A stretch of DNA of 51,394 nt from Spirochaetae bacterium HGW-Spirochaetae-2 (GTDB lineage Bacteria; Spirochaetota; Spirochaetia; Sphaerochaetales; Sphaerochaetaceae): NCBI GenBank assembly GCA_002839355.1, contig PGXW01000020.1, positions 1 to 51,394 on the forward strand. The letters run 5' to 3'. Positions 17,961 through 25,961 of this stretch are shown here, one piece after another. The position numbers and the translations under genes were made by a program. Position 1 is the first letter of the stretch; every line of letters begins with the position of its first letter. The notes beneath the pieces were generated by a model, which was given only the letters and a program-made list of their open reading frames with translations, was not told the origin of the DNA and searched no databases.

Positions 17961-18431
17961 ATGTTCAGTCGAATACTAAAAAGATGCGAATCGATCATGA
18001 CCATGTACACTGGCGCGTTGTTTTTCGGCGTATTGTTGATAACCGTCACGAATATCGTGTTGCGCAACGTGTTGAGCGTTTCCTGGCTGTTCATGGATGG
18101 ATTGTTGCGGTTGTTGTTCATTTGGATGGTGTTTTCCGGCACCGCCGTGCTCTATTACCGCAACGACCACCTGGTCATGGATTTCTTTAGCGGCAAGTTC
18201 TCGCCCAAGATGGCCCGGAGGATCGACTTGATCCAACAGGTGTTGTTCCTGGTGTTCATGGTGATCCTGCTGTTCTACGGGATGCAGATAACGAAAGTCC
18301 GCATGGGAATTCCCTTCGAAACGTGGAATCTTCCGACCGGATACGCCTATGTGGCGGTTCCCGTGAATGCCCTGTTGATGGGTTTGTTCTGTATAGAGAA
18401 AATTATTACATTGAGAGGTAGCAAAGTATGA
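17961..18431 (+). CDS. TRAP transporter small permease (DctQ family)
   Basis: This protein of about 156 residues has four helices and the DctQ hallmark VSWLFMDGLLRLLFIWMVFSG near residue 35-55 (seen as SWLFMDGLLRLLFIW) and HLVMDFF. I chose the ATG at 17961, five bases after GGAGG; an in-frame GTG at 17955 overlaps that binding site. The stop codon overlaps the SIS gene start (ATGA). Confidence 0.88.
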   Translation: MFSRILKRCESIMTMYTGALFFGVLLITVTNIVLRNVLSVSWLFMDGLLRLLFIWMVFSGTAVLYYRNDHLVMDFFSGKFSPKMARRIDLIQQVLFLVFMVILLFYGMQITKVRMGIPFETWNLPTGYAYVAVPVNALLMGLFCIEKIITLRGSKV

Positions 18432-19186
18432 CCAAAGAGACACAAAAGTACCTGGAAACCACCAGTTCCTTGTTCCAGAAGATCGCAACCGACAATCCTC
18501 AGCTTGAGGCAGCCGGCAAGGTGATCGCAGACGAGATCGCCCGTGGCGGGTTGATCCACGTCATAGGACCGGGGGGGCACTCGAACATCGCCGTTGAAGA
18601 GGTCTTGTGGCGAGCCGGAGGATTGGTTCCCATCAATTCGATCCTCGATGCGGGAACAAACCTGATCCATGGGGCAAAACGCTCCAATTATGTCGAGCGG
18701 ACTGTCGGATACGCAAAACAGGTGCTGGACTCCTACAGGGTTGGACTCGAGCCGGGCGAGGTGATTGTCATCGTCAATGCGTATGGCATCAACCCCATGA
18801 CCATCGATACGGTGGAAGAGGCCCGCAAGCGCAAGATGAAGTCCATAGCCATCACATCGCGGTCCTTTGCCGATGCCTTGGCTCCCGACCATCCTTCCCG
18901 TCATCCGTCGGGCAAGAATCTCTACCAGGAAGCCGATTATTTCATCAACTGCCATCTGCCCTATGGCGATGCGGTCGTGGATGTCGATGGTGTCTCCCAG
19001 CGGGTAGGGCCGACAGCGACCCTCTGCAATGTATTCAGCATCAACCTGTTGATGATCGAGGCTATCCGGCAACTGGCACTCATGGGGATCGATCCTCCGT
19101 TGTGGATGAGCGCGAATCTTCCCGGCGGCGATGCGGCGAACAAAGCCAACGAAGAGGCCTATATGCCTCGAATAAAACATTTGTAA
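18428..19186 (+). CDS. SIS-domain sugar-phosphate-binding protein
   Basis: This 252-residue protein resembles the UPF0309/YjgR-type SIS family. GLIHVIGPGGHSNIAVEEV near residues 40-60 is the phosphosugar-binding entry of the fold, and IAITSRSFAD is the second nucleotide-like loop. SIS domains bind or isomerize sugar phosphates, and members of this family often accompany amino-sugar genes. Translation is probably coupled to DctQ (ATGA overlap), and the NagB-like gene follows 13 bases later. The exact reaction is unknown. Confidence 0.8.
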   Translation: MTKETQKYLETTSSLFQKIATDNPQLEAAGKVIADEIARGGLIHVIGPGGHSNIAVEEVLWRAGGLVPINSILDAGTNLIHGAKRSNYVERTVGYAKQVLDSYRVGLEPGEVIVIVNAYGINPMTIDTVEEARKRKMKSIAITSRSFADALAPDHPSRHPSGKNLYQEADYFINCHLPYGDAVVDVDGVSQRVGPTATLCNVFSINLLMIEAIRQLALMGIDPPLWMSANLPGGDAANKANEEAYMPRIKHL

Positions 19187-19199
19187 AGGTGGTAGGACC

Positions 19200-20174
19200 A
19201 TGGGCATGAAATCGGGTGGGACGAATCTCACCATAGTCGCCGACGAACAGGCGATGGGGCTCCAAAGTGCGGCATTGGCTGTCGCATCACTCAAGCAGGC
19301 GGTCGTTGCGGGAAAGCACCCGGTCATGTGGATGATGGCGGCTCCCAGCGGTTTTTCCTTCTACAAGGCATTCGCCAACGCTGCGAAGCACGATGAAAAG
19401 CTGCGGTCCATCCTGAAGGAGACGGAGTTCTACCAGTTCGACGACTATCCGGTTGGGCCTAATGATCCGCGGTTTCCGATAACGTTCCGCCATTTGCTAG
19501 AAACCAGCTTTTTCGGTCCCCTGGAGCAGTTGCTCGGTCCGTTGCCAGGCAAGCAGCTGTTGGACCTCCAAGGCGATGCGAACGACGACCAGGTTGCCCG
19601 CGACTACCAGGAGCGACTGCTGGCAGCATGCTCCGATCCGAAGCGTTATGTGCTGGAGATCAAGGGGATTGGGATGGATGGACACTGGGGATTCCATGGA
19701 AGCGAGACGCCTCTCGATGATCCAGCCGCGTATATGCGGGTGCCTATGAATGCCCTGAATGTGCAGCAGCAGATGCTCGATTGGCCGCAATACTTCCCGA
19801 CTGCCGAGTCTGTTCCGACGGAGGCGTACACGGCGAATGTGGCGCTGTTCATGCAGGCCGACATGGTGATCGACCTGGTGCCCCAAGCGGGCAAGGCGTT
19901 CGCTGTCCTGGCTTGTTATGGGCCCAAAGAGGTTTCCAACCTAGTGCCATCGTCGAAATTGAAAGACCACCCGAACTCGCATGCCTTCCTGACCGAAGCG
20001 GCTTCCTGGGCGCTCATGGAATACCGCCGGCAACAGAAGCTTGATCCGAAAGCGGTGGGGTTGGACAGCTCGATCGTCGAGCGGTTGCTGCCGATTTGGC
20101 GCAATCAGGAGAATGCCGCCTTGGAGGAGCATAACAAGAACGAGATGTTGGCAGTTCTTGGCAAGCTCTTCTGA
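19200..20174 (+). CDS. NagB-like glucosamine-6-phosphate deaminase family protein
   Basis: This 324-residue protein matches the glucosamine-6-phosphate isomerase/6-phosphogluconolactonase superfamily. Visible family features are the FYQFDDYPVG segment (normally FnlDEy), EIKGIGMDGHWGFHGS (normally GiG.DGHiaFnep) and ACYGPKEVSNLVPSS. It is longer than classical NagB (about 266). It ends a NagA, GntR, TRAP, SIS gene set, so isomerization and deamination of a released amino-sugar phosphate is the natural guess. Its stop codon TGA (20172-20174) lies in the loop of a perfect hairpin. An alternative ATG is at 19206. Confidence 0.78.
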   Translation: MGMKSGGTNLTIVADEQAMGLQSAALAVASLKQAVVAGKHPVMWMMAAPSGFSFYKAFANAAKHDEKLRSILKETEFYQFDDYPVGPNDPRFPITFRHLLETSFFGPLEQLLGPLPGKQLLDLQGDANDDQVARDYQERLLAACSDPKRYVLEIKGIGMDGHWGFHGSETPLDDPAAYMRVPMNALNVQQQMLDWPQYFPTAESVPTEAYTANVALFMQADMVIDLVPQAGKAFAVLACYGPKEVSNLVPSSKLKDHPNSHAFLTEAASWALMEYRRQQKLDPKAVGLDSSIVERLLPIWRNQENAALEEHNKNEMLAVLGKLF

Positions 20175-20189
20175 GGAAGAGCTTGCCAA
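20158..20189 (+). terminator. Perfect 14-bp hairpin with the stop codon in its loop
   Basis: TTGGCAAGCTCTTC (20158-20171) pairs perfectly with GAAGAGCTTGCCAA (20176-20189), leaving a four-base loop TGAG that contains the NagB-like stop codon. There is no T-run after it. It probably shapes the mRNA 3' end or affects release at the stop codon. Repeat copy 4 starts two bases later. Confidence 0.75.
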
Positions 20190-20190
20190 A

Positions 20191-20321
20191 GTGCCAGGTA
20201 CCATTTTTGAATTTTGTATACAGATTGAGCAATAGAATACCCCAAATCTACACCTGAAGGTGAATCTGGGGTATTTTTTTGGCGAATTTGTATACAAAAA
20301 CGAAAGTTGGTGCCAGGTACC
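20191..20321. repeat. Palindromic gene-end repeat, copy 4 (long class, contains terminator)
   Basis: The left unit runs from GTGCCAGGTACC (20191-20202) through TTTTGTATACA, and the right unit from TTTGTATACAAAAA to GGTGCCAGGTACC (20309-20321). A bidirectional terminator occupies the middle. Total length is 131 bp, close to copies 8-11. It lies between convergent genes and ends two bases before the M24 stop codon. Confidence 0.85.
20236..20280. terminator. Bidirectional rho-independent terminator
   Basis: AATACCCC (20236-20243) pairs with GGGGTATT (20268-20275), with an additional inner ACACC/GGTGA stem, and is followed by seven T on the plus strand. It separates the convergent NagB-like (plus) and M24-fold (minus) genes. 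It occupies the centre of repeat copy 4. Confidence 0.85.
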
Positions 20322-20323
20322 TA

Positions 20324-21430
20324 TTAATATTTTTCCCAGATATCGGGTCGGACGAACGATTTGTCGCCGATTGTCACGGTGTTGCTGGGAAATACGATAG
20401 GTCGGGTTATGAATTCGAATCCTTGCTTTCTGACGAGAATGGTGTCTTCACTCTTCGTCCCGGTTATCGAAGGATTCCAACAAAACGCCTGGTTATCCTG
20501 GATGGTTCCTCCGAGGTCGAAATCGACACGATAGTCACGATTCGCATATCCAATCGGACCGCCTTGGTGATGCTTGAGGAATTCATCCGATATCCCATAC
20601 TTGTCATACAGTGCCTTGGCCGCAAGCAATGGCTTTGCATAGGGCTGGCCCGGAATCGTGTTGACCATGAGCGTGCAATCGATCTCCTGGTTGATCCGGT
20701 ATTGTTTACGCAACTCGTCGGTGACCGGCACGAAATTCACATACCGTGTCAGGCATATGGTAAGCCCCCATTTGCGCATATTTCCGCCAATCTGGACCCG
20801 TTCCTTCATCCGATTGCCGGTTGGAATGGCATGCCGATACTTGTACAACCGTTCGTCAGCGGCGCACATGAGCGAAGTAAACTCCATTCCCTGGTCGAAC
20901 AGAGCACCCGAAATCCGCCTTATGGCATCGAGTTCCGTATCACCGGGTCGCAGCGATGCCGCGGCTTCCTCCAGCGCCAACGTCGCCATATAACCGACCT
21001 TGCGGATCCTGTCGATTTCGCTCTCTGTGAGTGAGAGACGCAACTTCTTTATCTCTCCATCGATGTTAGTCCCGAGCTTGCTGGGGAAGTCCACGCCGAT
21101 TTTTCCCGATGGAACCAGCGTCGCGAGCGTCTTCCGCTCAAAATCATTCTCATACCAGATTCCTGCATGGATGGAGAAGCCCATCTCTTCCAAACCTTCC
21201 TCATCGACCATCCGTTGCTTCTCGATCATATTTGTCACGGCATGGGTCTCGCTCTGTGTTACCAGCAGTCCGCAGTTGCCCATCTCTCCCCAGCCGAGGT
21301 AATTCTGTCCACCGCATGTCAGCCAAGCGAAATCATCCTGGCGTTTGAGGTAGACACCATCGACACCCAATTCGAGCATCATGGAACGGATCCGATCCAG
21401 TTTGATAGCAAGCTCTTCTTTTCTTGTCAT
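20324..21430 (-). CDS. M24-fold (Xaa-Pro peptidase/creatinase-like) protein, metal site degenerate
   Basis: This 368-residue protein has a creatinase-type N-terminal domain (GVDGVYLKRQDDFAWLT) and an M24 pita-bread C-terminal domain (LRPGDTELDAIRRISGAL, HHQGGPIGY, SEDTILVRKQG). True M24 peptidases hold two metals with Asp, Asp, His, Glu and Glu. Here the usual D-x-G...D segment reads GGNMRKWGLTICLTRYV and the first Glu region reads AFCWNPSI, so most ligands look lost. Creatinase also works without metals, so a non-peptidase hydrolase or binding role is possible. It is the last gene of the tctCBA operon, 23 bases after the LarA relative. Confidence 0.75.
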   Translation of the reverse strand: MTRKEELAIKLDRIRSMMLELGVDGVYLKRQDDFAWLTCGGQNYLGWGEMGNCGLLVTQSETHAVTNMIEKQRMVDEEGLEEMGFSIHAGIWYENDFERKTLATLVPSGKIGVDFPSKLGTNIDGEIKKLRLSLTESEIDRIRKVGYMATLALEEAAASLRPGDTELDAIRRISGALFDQGMEFTSLMCAADERLYKYRHAIPTGNRMKERVQIGGNMRKWGLTICLTRYVNFVPVTDELRKQYRINQEIDCTLMVNTIPGQPYAKPLLAAKALYDKYGISDEFLKHHQGGPIGYANRDYRVDFDLGGTIQDNQAFCWNPSITGTKSEDTILVRKQGFEFITRPIVFPSNTVTIGDKSFVRPDIWEKY

Positions 21431-21453
21431 TATTCACCACCTTATATGTTTAT

Positions 21454-22755
21454 CTAAAAAAGATTACCGTTTTCGTCGAATTGCAGTTCATAGGGTTCCC
21501 CGACAACCTCGAAGCGATCGTCGGTTGACAGCACCGGTATAAGATTCTCGGACACCTCGATATCTGTCAGGCACAGGGTATTGTGGATCCTGACTATCGT
21601 AGTGTCCTCCCAATTCTCGCGGGTACTTGTTTTCATGCAAGCTTGGATTGCTTGCCTGTCGTTGGGTAGCACCATGGGAATCTTGACGCCGCCGGTGAGT
21701 AGGGCGGTCAATGTGTTGGGGTAGGTCTGGGAGAAGTCGAATTTCTCCGCTGCACGGACCGTCGTGAAATCGGCCATACCCAAACCATTGCCATTCCCCT
21801 TCGATTCCTTCGAGATGTCGAGGATAGCGACCCGCTTGATGTCGGGCCCGCCACTGATCCAGGACGAGTGGTAACGCCCAACGATATTCGTATCGAATCC
21901 GGCTCCGCTGATGTTCTTGCCGATCTCATCGATTACCAACGCATCCAATCGGTCAAAGTGTAATTTTGGACAATAGCGTTTTGCGAGATCCAGCAACTCG
22001 GGTTCCCGTACGGGAATCTCGCTACCCGACATGACTTGGGCCACACAGGTCTCGTGGAAGGCGTTCTCAACGAATCCTACGGCAAACAGGACCTTCAGCT
22101 TCTTCAATGCTTCAAGGGCAATCATGGGAATGTGGTCCGGCATATGTCCGAAACCGAGATTATGTGCGATCTCGGCCCCTTTCTGCTTTCCCAATCCAAT
22201 GGTGATCATTTTCATGAGTCCACTCTCGTACCTGCCCCGGAAGCATACATGGGGCTTGATGCGGTTGAGAATGACCAGATGGTCCGCTTCATAACCGAAC
22301 CTGTCGGTCAGCACAGGCAGATTTTCCTCGGAGGTGCGGCCCAGTTCGACCGTATCCATGGTCGCACGAATCGGAGCACCGGTATTTTCTTCGGTGAATC
22401 CCATGCCCAGCAGCATGGCGGCCTGACCTTCGGCCGTTGCCCCGGCATGGCTTCCCATCGCGGGTATGATAAACGGGAGTCCCCCATGGTTGCGGATTAT
22501 GGTTACGATGGTGCGAACCGCCGTGACTTGATTTTCGATACCGCGGCTGCCCACAGCAATGGCCACCGAATCTCCACGCTGGAAATTGTCCCAGAATTGT
22601 GGAGCCTCGAGTTGCCGTTCGATTTCAATGGAGACGTCGATGGGCGCGGGATGGGGAAACTTCTGTTTGACACGTACCATACTGGGGATGCGAATGCCTT
22701 CCAAAAGGTTGTCGATAATATCCCAATTCCCAGCACCACCGGTGTGTATCAACAT
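21454..22755 (-). CDS. LarA-like (DUF2088) racemase/epimerase family protein
   Basis: This 433-residue protein is a divergent relative of nickel-dependent lactate racemase. Likely counterparts of the LarA cofactor residues are the His in MGSHAGAT, the His in RIKPHVCF and the Lys in SGLMKM; a further His lies in EIAHNLGFGHM. It lacks the GGAKS signature of the first LarA gene at 1955. The ATG at 22755 follows the TctA stop with one base between (TGACATG) and has a GGAAG site upstream. Being in an operon with a tripartite tricarboxylate transporter, it may epimerize the imported hydroxy acid. Function is inferred only. Confidence 0.72.
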   Translation of the reverse strand: MLIHTGGAGNWDIIDNLLEGIRIPSMVRVKQKFPHPAPIDVSIEIERQLEAPQFWDNFQRGDSVAIAVGSRGIENQVTAVRTIVTIIRNHGGLPFIIPAMGSHAGATAEGQAAMLLGMGFTEENTGAPIRATMDTVELGRTSEENLPVLTDRFGYEADHLVILNRIKPHVCFRGRYESGLMKMITIGLGKQKGAEIAHNLGFGHMPDHIPMIALEALKKLKVLFAVGFVENAFHETCVAQVMSGSEIPVREPELLDLAKRYCPKLHFDRLDALVIDEIGKNISGAGFDTNIVGRYHSSWISGGPDIKRVAILDISKESKGNGNGLGMADFTTVRAAEKFDFSQTYPNTLTALLTGGVKIPMVLPNDRQAIQACMKTSTRENWEDTTIVRIHNTLCLTDIEVSENLIPVLSTDDRFEVVGEPYELQFDENGNLF

Positions 22756-22756
22756 G

Positions 22757-24232
22757 TCAGGCTTCCTTTTTCCTCGCCGAATACACGGATATTCCAATCG
22801 AGATGGCTGCCAGGATCAGGAAGGTCAGCGATATCGGACGTTGGACCAGGACAGACCAGCTGTTGTTCGAAACCAGCAGAGCCCTGTTGAGGTTCTCCTC
22901 GGCCATAGGTCCAAGTATGATACCCAACACCAGCGGTGCTCCCGGATACCCCCAACGTTTGAGGAAGAATCCCAGGACGCCGAATCCAAGCGCGACAGTC
23001 ACATCGTAGAGGGCATTGTTCAACGAGAACGAACCGACCACGCACAATACCATGATAATAGGCATGAGCAACGTGTAGGGGACCTTGAGTATGAGCGGGG
23101 CGTACCGGGAACTGAGCAGTCCGAATCCCAGCATGAGGAATTGGATGATGATCATACCCGCGAAGATCGAATAGACGATATCGACATTCTCCACGAACAA
23201 CAGCGGGCCTGGACGCACCCCGATAAGGATCAGCGCACCAAGCATGACGCTGGTGACGACATCGCCGGGAACACCCAGGCACAACATCGGAATCAGTGCT
23301 CCGCCGGTTGTGGCGTTGTTGGCACTCTCGGGAGCAGCGACGCCGCTCAGGGCACCCTTTCCGAATAGATGCCGGTCCTTGGCGAATTTTTGCGCGATAT
23401 TGTAGGCAAGGAAACAGGCGATGGCCCCACCGGTACCGGGGATAATGCCGATGAATACGCCTAGCACGCCACCAACCAAGGCGGATGGCAAGATAGCCTT
23501 GATATCCAACCAGGTCGGTAACATGTTTGTCACAGCCTGGACGGATACGGGTGATTTGTCCTTGGAATTCTGGACCTGGGCCAATACTTCGGAGATGGCG
23601 AACACGCCGATCAGCACCGGCAACAGGGTGAATCCTCCGGCAAGATACATGTTGTTGAACGTCAAACGGTTCACACCCACAATGGTGTCGATACCTACAC
23701 AGGAGGCCAACAGTCCGATACAACCGGCGATAAGGCCCTTGACCACTTTCTTGCCGGAAGAGCTGGCCATGATGGTCAACCCGAATATCGAAAGTGAGAA
23801 ATAGTCGGCGGCCTGGAACTTCAGGGCGACCTTCGCAAGCTGGGGAGCGATGAGTATCAGACAGACCGTACTGATCAATCCACCGATGAATGACGAGATG
23901 GTGGAGATTCCCAGCGCCTTGCCGGCTTTGCCTTGCTCGCACAGGGGATAGCCGTCCAACAATGTCGCCGAGGCGGAGGGGGTGCCGGGTGTCTTCAGGA
24001 GTATGGCCGATATCGATCCTCCGTACATGCCTCCGCAGAACAATCCGCAAAGCATCACCAATGCCACATTCGCAGGCAACCGGTATACCAACGGCAACAA
24101 TAGGATGATGCCCATCGAAGCTGTCAGCCCCGGAAGGGCTCCGATAATAACGCCGACACCCACACCAAATACCATGAGTAGGAAGGTGAGGGGTTGGAAC
24201 ACCAATGCAAATCCAGCCATCAAGTTTGTCAT
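22757..24232 (-). CDS. tctA: Tripartite tricarboxylate transporter large subunit
   Basis: This 491-residue protein has 11-12 predicted helices and TctA signatures: GALPGLTASMGIILLLPL near residue 30, LKTPGTPSASATLLDGYP near 75, FIGIIPGTGGAIACFLAY near 265 and ESANNATTGGALIPMLCLG near 305. It forms the proton- or sodium-coupled channel of the Tct system with TctB and binding protein TctC. I chose the ATG at 24232, nine bases after AAGGGG; an earlier in-frame ATG at 24241 directly abuts that binding site. The system imports citrate or other carboxylates, and the associated LarA relative suggests a hydroxy acid. Confidence 0.92.
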   Translation of the reverse strand: MTNLMAGFALVFQPLTFLLMVFGVGVGVIIGALPGLTASMGIILLLPLVYRLPANVALVMLCGLFCGGMYGGSISAILLKTPGTPSASATLLDGYPLCEQGKAGKALGISTISSFIGGLISTVCLILIAPQLAKVALKFQAADYFSLSIFGLTIMASSSGKKVVKGLIAGCIGLLASCVGIDTIVGVNRLTFNNMYLAGGFTLLPVLIGVFAISEVLAQVQNSKDKSPVSVQAVTNMLPTWLDIKAILPSALVGGVLGVFIGIIPGTGGAIACFLAYNIAQKFAKDRHLFGKGALSGVAAPESANNATTGGALIPMLCLGVPGDVVTSVMLGALILIGVRPGPLLFVENVDIVYSIFAGMIIIQFLMLGFGLLSSRYAPLILKVPYTLLMPIIMVLCVVGSFSLNNALYDVTVALGFGVLGFFLKRWGYPGAPLVLGIILGPMAEENLNRALLVSNNSWSVLVQRPISLTFLILAAISIGISVYSARKKEA

Positions 24233-24245
24233 ACTTTCCATCCCC

Positions 24246-24701
24246 TTAAAAAATTCTTCCGACTGGAAGGAACACCATGAACACCACGTTGAACAAGAGG
24301 AAGATGACAGCGGTCGCACCAATACTGACTATGGCCGCGGTCCTCCTTTTCTTGTATCCGAACAATACGATGGTCGCGTACAGGAAGAACGGTGTGAGAA
24401 GGGGGAACCCGATGGGCTTGAGCAACCGTACATACACGAATGCCATGAGCGCCAGAAGCCCGGCACGACCAATTTGTTTCCATTGGACAGCAGCGGTTTG
24501 CTTGGGATATCCCTTGATGATATTGGATAGGAACTGCACCAGTCCAAGAATGAACAAGGTCGATGCAATGACCCGTGGATACTGCCCTGGCCCGATACCC
24601 CTTTTTGGAGTCGGTAAATTTGCAGTCAACACCCAAACCCCTATGCTGAGCACCATGAGTCCGACTCCCGTCCATACGTCAACTTGTCTTGTCTCTTTCA
24701 T
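24246..24701 (-). CDS. tctB: Tripartite tricarboxylate transporter small subunit
   Basis: This 151-residue protein has four hydrophobic segments and resembles TctB/DUF1468 (GIGPGQYPRVIASTLFILGL near residue 35). TctB is the poorly conserved small membrane partner of TctA. It stands in the normal C-B-A order, 13 bases ahead of TctA and about 90 bases after TctC. Confidence 0.82.
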   Translation of the reverse strand: MKETRQVDVWTGVGLMVLSIGVWVLTANLPTPKRGIGPGQYPRVIASTLFILGLVQFLSNIIKGYPKQTAAVQWKQIGRAGLLALMAFVYVRLLKPIGFPLLTPFFLYATIVLFGYKKRRTAAIVSIGATAVIFLLFNVVFMVFLPVGRIF

Positions 24702-24744
24702 GTCCGCATCCCCTGGTTACAGTCTGTTCCCACTGTCCTGTCAT

Positions 24745-24778
24745 GAAACTGCTCCAGGGATTTTCCTGGAGCAGCTCC
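24745..24778 (-). terminator. Intercistronic hairpin between tctC and tctB
   Basis: On the minus strand, AGCTGCTCCAGGAAAA and the following TCCCTGGAGCAG (24750-24778) give a stem CTGCTCCAGG/CCTGGAGCAG with small internal mismatches. It lies directly after the tctC stop. A partial terminator or 3' stabilizer that favours the binding protein is likely. Confidence 0.55.
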
Positions 24779-24789
24779 GTACGAATCGG

Positions 24790-25770
24790 CTATTTGGTGT
24801 ACTTGTCACCAAAACCGCCATCTTTCACGATCTTCTCGTAACGGGCGTCGTCGAATGCGACCAATTTGCCATAGTCGGCACTGTTCTTATACGTGGGAAT
24901 AGAACCAAGTTCCTGCATTTTCTTGATATAGGCAGGATCTTCTATACATTGCTTGAAGATGCTTTCAAGTTTGGCGACAATTGCTGGAGGTGTACCCTTG
25001 GGAACCACAACGCCTCTCCACTGCTCCAGAACAAGATCGACACCCTGTGCGACACCGGTCTTCGCAGGAATGGAGTCGAGTGCCTTGTCACTGAACACAC
25101 CGAGGACCTTCAGTTGTCCAGCCTGTACATTGGCGATGCCTTCCGGTGCATTGGCCATGACTGCATCACACTGGCCGCTCATGAGTCCGGTGATTGCCGG
25201 GCCGCCGCCTGAGAACGGAACATGGATGTAAGAAGTTCCCGTAGCTTGTTCGAACAGCAGGGCAGCCATATGGTTTCCACCACCGGTTCCGGCATTGCCA
25301 ATGGAAATCGATTCGGGTTTGGCCTTGGCATCTGCAAGGAATTCCGCCAATGTATTCCATTTTGCATTCGCATTCACCACCAGGTAGTTGTAGGATGCGA
25401 CAACCTGTAGCACCGGGGCGAATTCAGTTGCGGTGAAAGCGGTTTTTGTCATGTGGGTCTTGATGACGTGTGCGACGTTCCAGTGCAGAACGTTGTATCC
25501 GGTCGGTTCCGCTTTCATGAACTCGGTGATAGCCGGGACACCAGCTGCGGCTCCCTGGTTCTGGATCACCAACGGCTGACCGTTTGCATATTTCGGGAAA
25601 ACCTCTGCGATTGCCCTGAACACGATATCGGCTCCACCGCCTGCCGACCAACCGATAAGGGCTGTTACCGGCTTATTCGGGAACGTATCAACCGATTCTG
25701 CCGCTGCCTGTGCAAAAAGCGTGGTAGAAGCAATCAGTGCAATCATGAGAACCAACAATACCTTTTTCAT
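24790..25770 (-). CDS. tctC: Tripartite tricarboxylate transporter binding protein (TctC/Bug family)
   Basis: This 326-residue exported protein has a signal peptide MKKVLLVLMIALIASTTLFA. Bug-family segments are FPNKPVTALIGWSAGGGADI near residue 33, IGNAGTGGGNHMAALLFEQ near 150, IHVPFSGGGPAITGLMSGQCDA near 178 and VVVPKGTPP near 255. It captures a carboxylate in the periplasm for TctAB. The ATG at 25770 has AGGAGG upstream. Its promoter overlaps an inverted repeat that probably binds the divergently encoded ROK regulator. Confidence 0.92.
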   Translation of the reverse strand: MKKVLLVLMIALIASTTLFAQAAAESVDTFPNKPVTALIGWSAGGGADIVFRAIAEVFPKYANGQPLVIQNQGAAAGVPAITEFMKAEPTGYNVLHWNVAHVIKTHMTKTAFTATEFAPVLQVVASYNYLVVNANAKWNTLAEFLADAKAKPESISIGNAGTGGGNHMAALLFEQATGTSYIHVPFSGGGPAITGLMSGQCDAVMANAPEGIANVQAGQLKVLGVFSDKALDSIPAKTGVAQGVDLVLEQWRGVVVPKGTPPAIVAKLESIFKQCIEDPAYIKKMQELGSIPTYKNSADYGKLVAFDDARYEKIVKDGGFGDKYTK

Positions 25771-25848
25771 CCTTTCCTCCTGTTTTTTGTACCCATTCCG
25801 CTTGGCTTTTATGCAATATAAAAGTTCCATATCGTGGTACATGCTTAC

Positions 25849-25890
25849 ACAGTACCACACATTTTTGTTTTGTCAATCGGAATGACAAAA
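25849..25890 (-). promoter_or_regulatory. tctC promoter with likely ROK operator
   Basis: TTTTGTCA (25868-25875), a seven-base spacer and TGACAAAA (25883-25890) form a perfect inverted repeat. On the minus strand TTGACA (complement of 25871-25876), a 16-base spacer and TACTGT (complement of 25849-25854) make a good promoter whose -35 box lies in the operator. A second site with the same geometry stands before the Gfo/Idh gene (28359-28379). Confidence 0.65.
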
Positions 25891-25961
25891 TAATTCAAGC
25901 TGTATGTAATCGTGTATATTTGCCTTGCAAACGAGGAATTAATTCGCTACTATGGTGCAAT

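Noticed and set aside
13664-20174. Sialic acid TRAP (SiaPQM) operon
   Set aside because: NagA and NagB-like genes fit sialate catabolism, but no N-acetylneuraminate lyase, epimerase or kinase is in the operon, so the assignment is not supported.
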